A DNA stretch of 64,000 bases, taken from contig NZ_JAUSUB010000001.1 of NCBI RefSeq assembly GCF_030813235.1, positions 1 through 64,000 on the forward strand. Direction: 5' to 3'. How positions within the stretch are numbered: the first letter of the stretch is position 1; each line of letters opens with the position of its first letter. The notes under the pieces were generated by a model. The model was not told the origin of the DNA. It worked only from the letters and a program-made list of their open reading frames with translations, and searched no databases. Below are positions 63,825-64,000 of the stretch, in pieces. Origin of the DNA: Cytobacillus purgationiresistens (GTDB lineage Bacteria; Bacillota; Bacilli; Bacillales; Cytobacillaceae). A program made the position numbers and the translations under genes.

Positions 63825-64000
63825 ATGGAGGTTGCAATTGTTGCTTTTGATGAGTTTACAGATATAGATGTTTTTTTGCCATGGGATATTTTAAACCGTG
63901 TAAAGCTTCCTGGCTGGATTGTCCAAATATACGGGACAAGTGAAAGTCATATTTCTGTAACTGGTCTGACTGTCCCTGTTCATATGCCTATTGATGAGCT
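63825..64000 (+). CDS. DJ-1/PfpI family protein, 3' end outside the window
   Basis: The first 58 residues are visible. EVAIVAFDEFTDIDVFLPWDIL at about 2-23 is the typical opening of the DJ-1/PfpI (class I glutamine-amidotransferase-like) family, close to bacillar isonitrile-hydratase-like or protease-like members. The nucleophilic cysteine lies beyond the edge, so the exact subfamily is open. ATG follows AAAGGAGAG. Confidence 0.75.
   Translation, partial: MEVAIVAFDEFTDIDVFLPWDILNRVKLPGWIVQIYGTSESHISVTGLTVPVHMPIDE

Overview
The window is low-GC Firmicute DNA that looks like a spore-forming Bacillaceae chromosome. The support is strong Shine-Dalgarno sites, frequent TTG/GTG starts, T-box, SAM and manganese riboswitches, likely CcpA, Zur, Fur and sigma-B sites, and families common in bacilli (DUF3231, YitT, KGG stress protein, YciC, class I LysRS). 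I cannot name the species. I saw no rRNA, tRNA, prophage, CRISPR array or complete insertion sequence.

Layout. 0-4.5 kb: a 51-bp tandem repeat, an Ile-type leader, a type 2 ileS and a PepSY lipoprotein. 4.5-13.5 kb: DUF3231, a Mn riboswitch over a tiny protein and a lipoprotein, a membrane protein, a serine hydrolase, two GNAT enzymes, YitT and a MocR regulator. 14-16 kb: a zinc-starvation cluster with Zur boxes (zinc-free L33 and S14, and YciC). 16-26 kb: LysE exporters (one broken by two stops), a KGG protein, an amino-acid permease and two HxlR-regulated redox/efflux loci, then a CcpA-type promoter driving two very small coupled ORFs. 26.4-33.7 kb: a tRNA-centred block with a Lys T-box and class I LysRS on the plus strand. 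Facing it on the minus strand are a Met T-box, a decayed second MetRS, a T4 Rnl1-like RNA ligase and a kinase-HD end-healing protein. 33.7-38 kb: an FAD oxidoreductase, a hydrolase, a GNAT and gnd. 38.2-46.7 kb: a SAM-riboswitch operon for organosulfur scavenging (three luciferase-like monooxygenases, a glutaredoxin-like protein, an acetyltransferase and MetQNI with a second MetQ). 46.7-64 kb: thioesterase, beta-propeller protein, fsa, a 183-bp repeat array, TerC, a Fur-type siderophore locus, two GNATs, an SLC13 transporter, a phosphoesterase, an MMPL protein and a truncated DJ-1/PfpI gene.

How the genes work together. Several parts are intelligible modules: zinc sparing (Zur box, rpmG, rpsN, yciC), sulfur scavenging (SAM riboswitch, uptake, acetylation, flavin-dependent C-S cleavage) and siderophore uptake (binding protein divergent from two permeases). 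The most unusual part is the RNA-repair pair (ligase plus kinase-HD healing enzyme). It lies downstream of an apparently intact Met T-box whose original MetRS gene has decayed, beside a T-box-controlled class I LysRS. I infer, but cannot prove, a system that senses and repairs damaged tRNA. The dual micro-ORF operon at 26.0 kb and the Mn riboswitch that controls no recognisable transporter are the other two leads.
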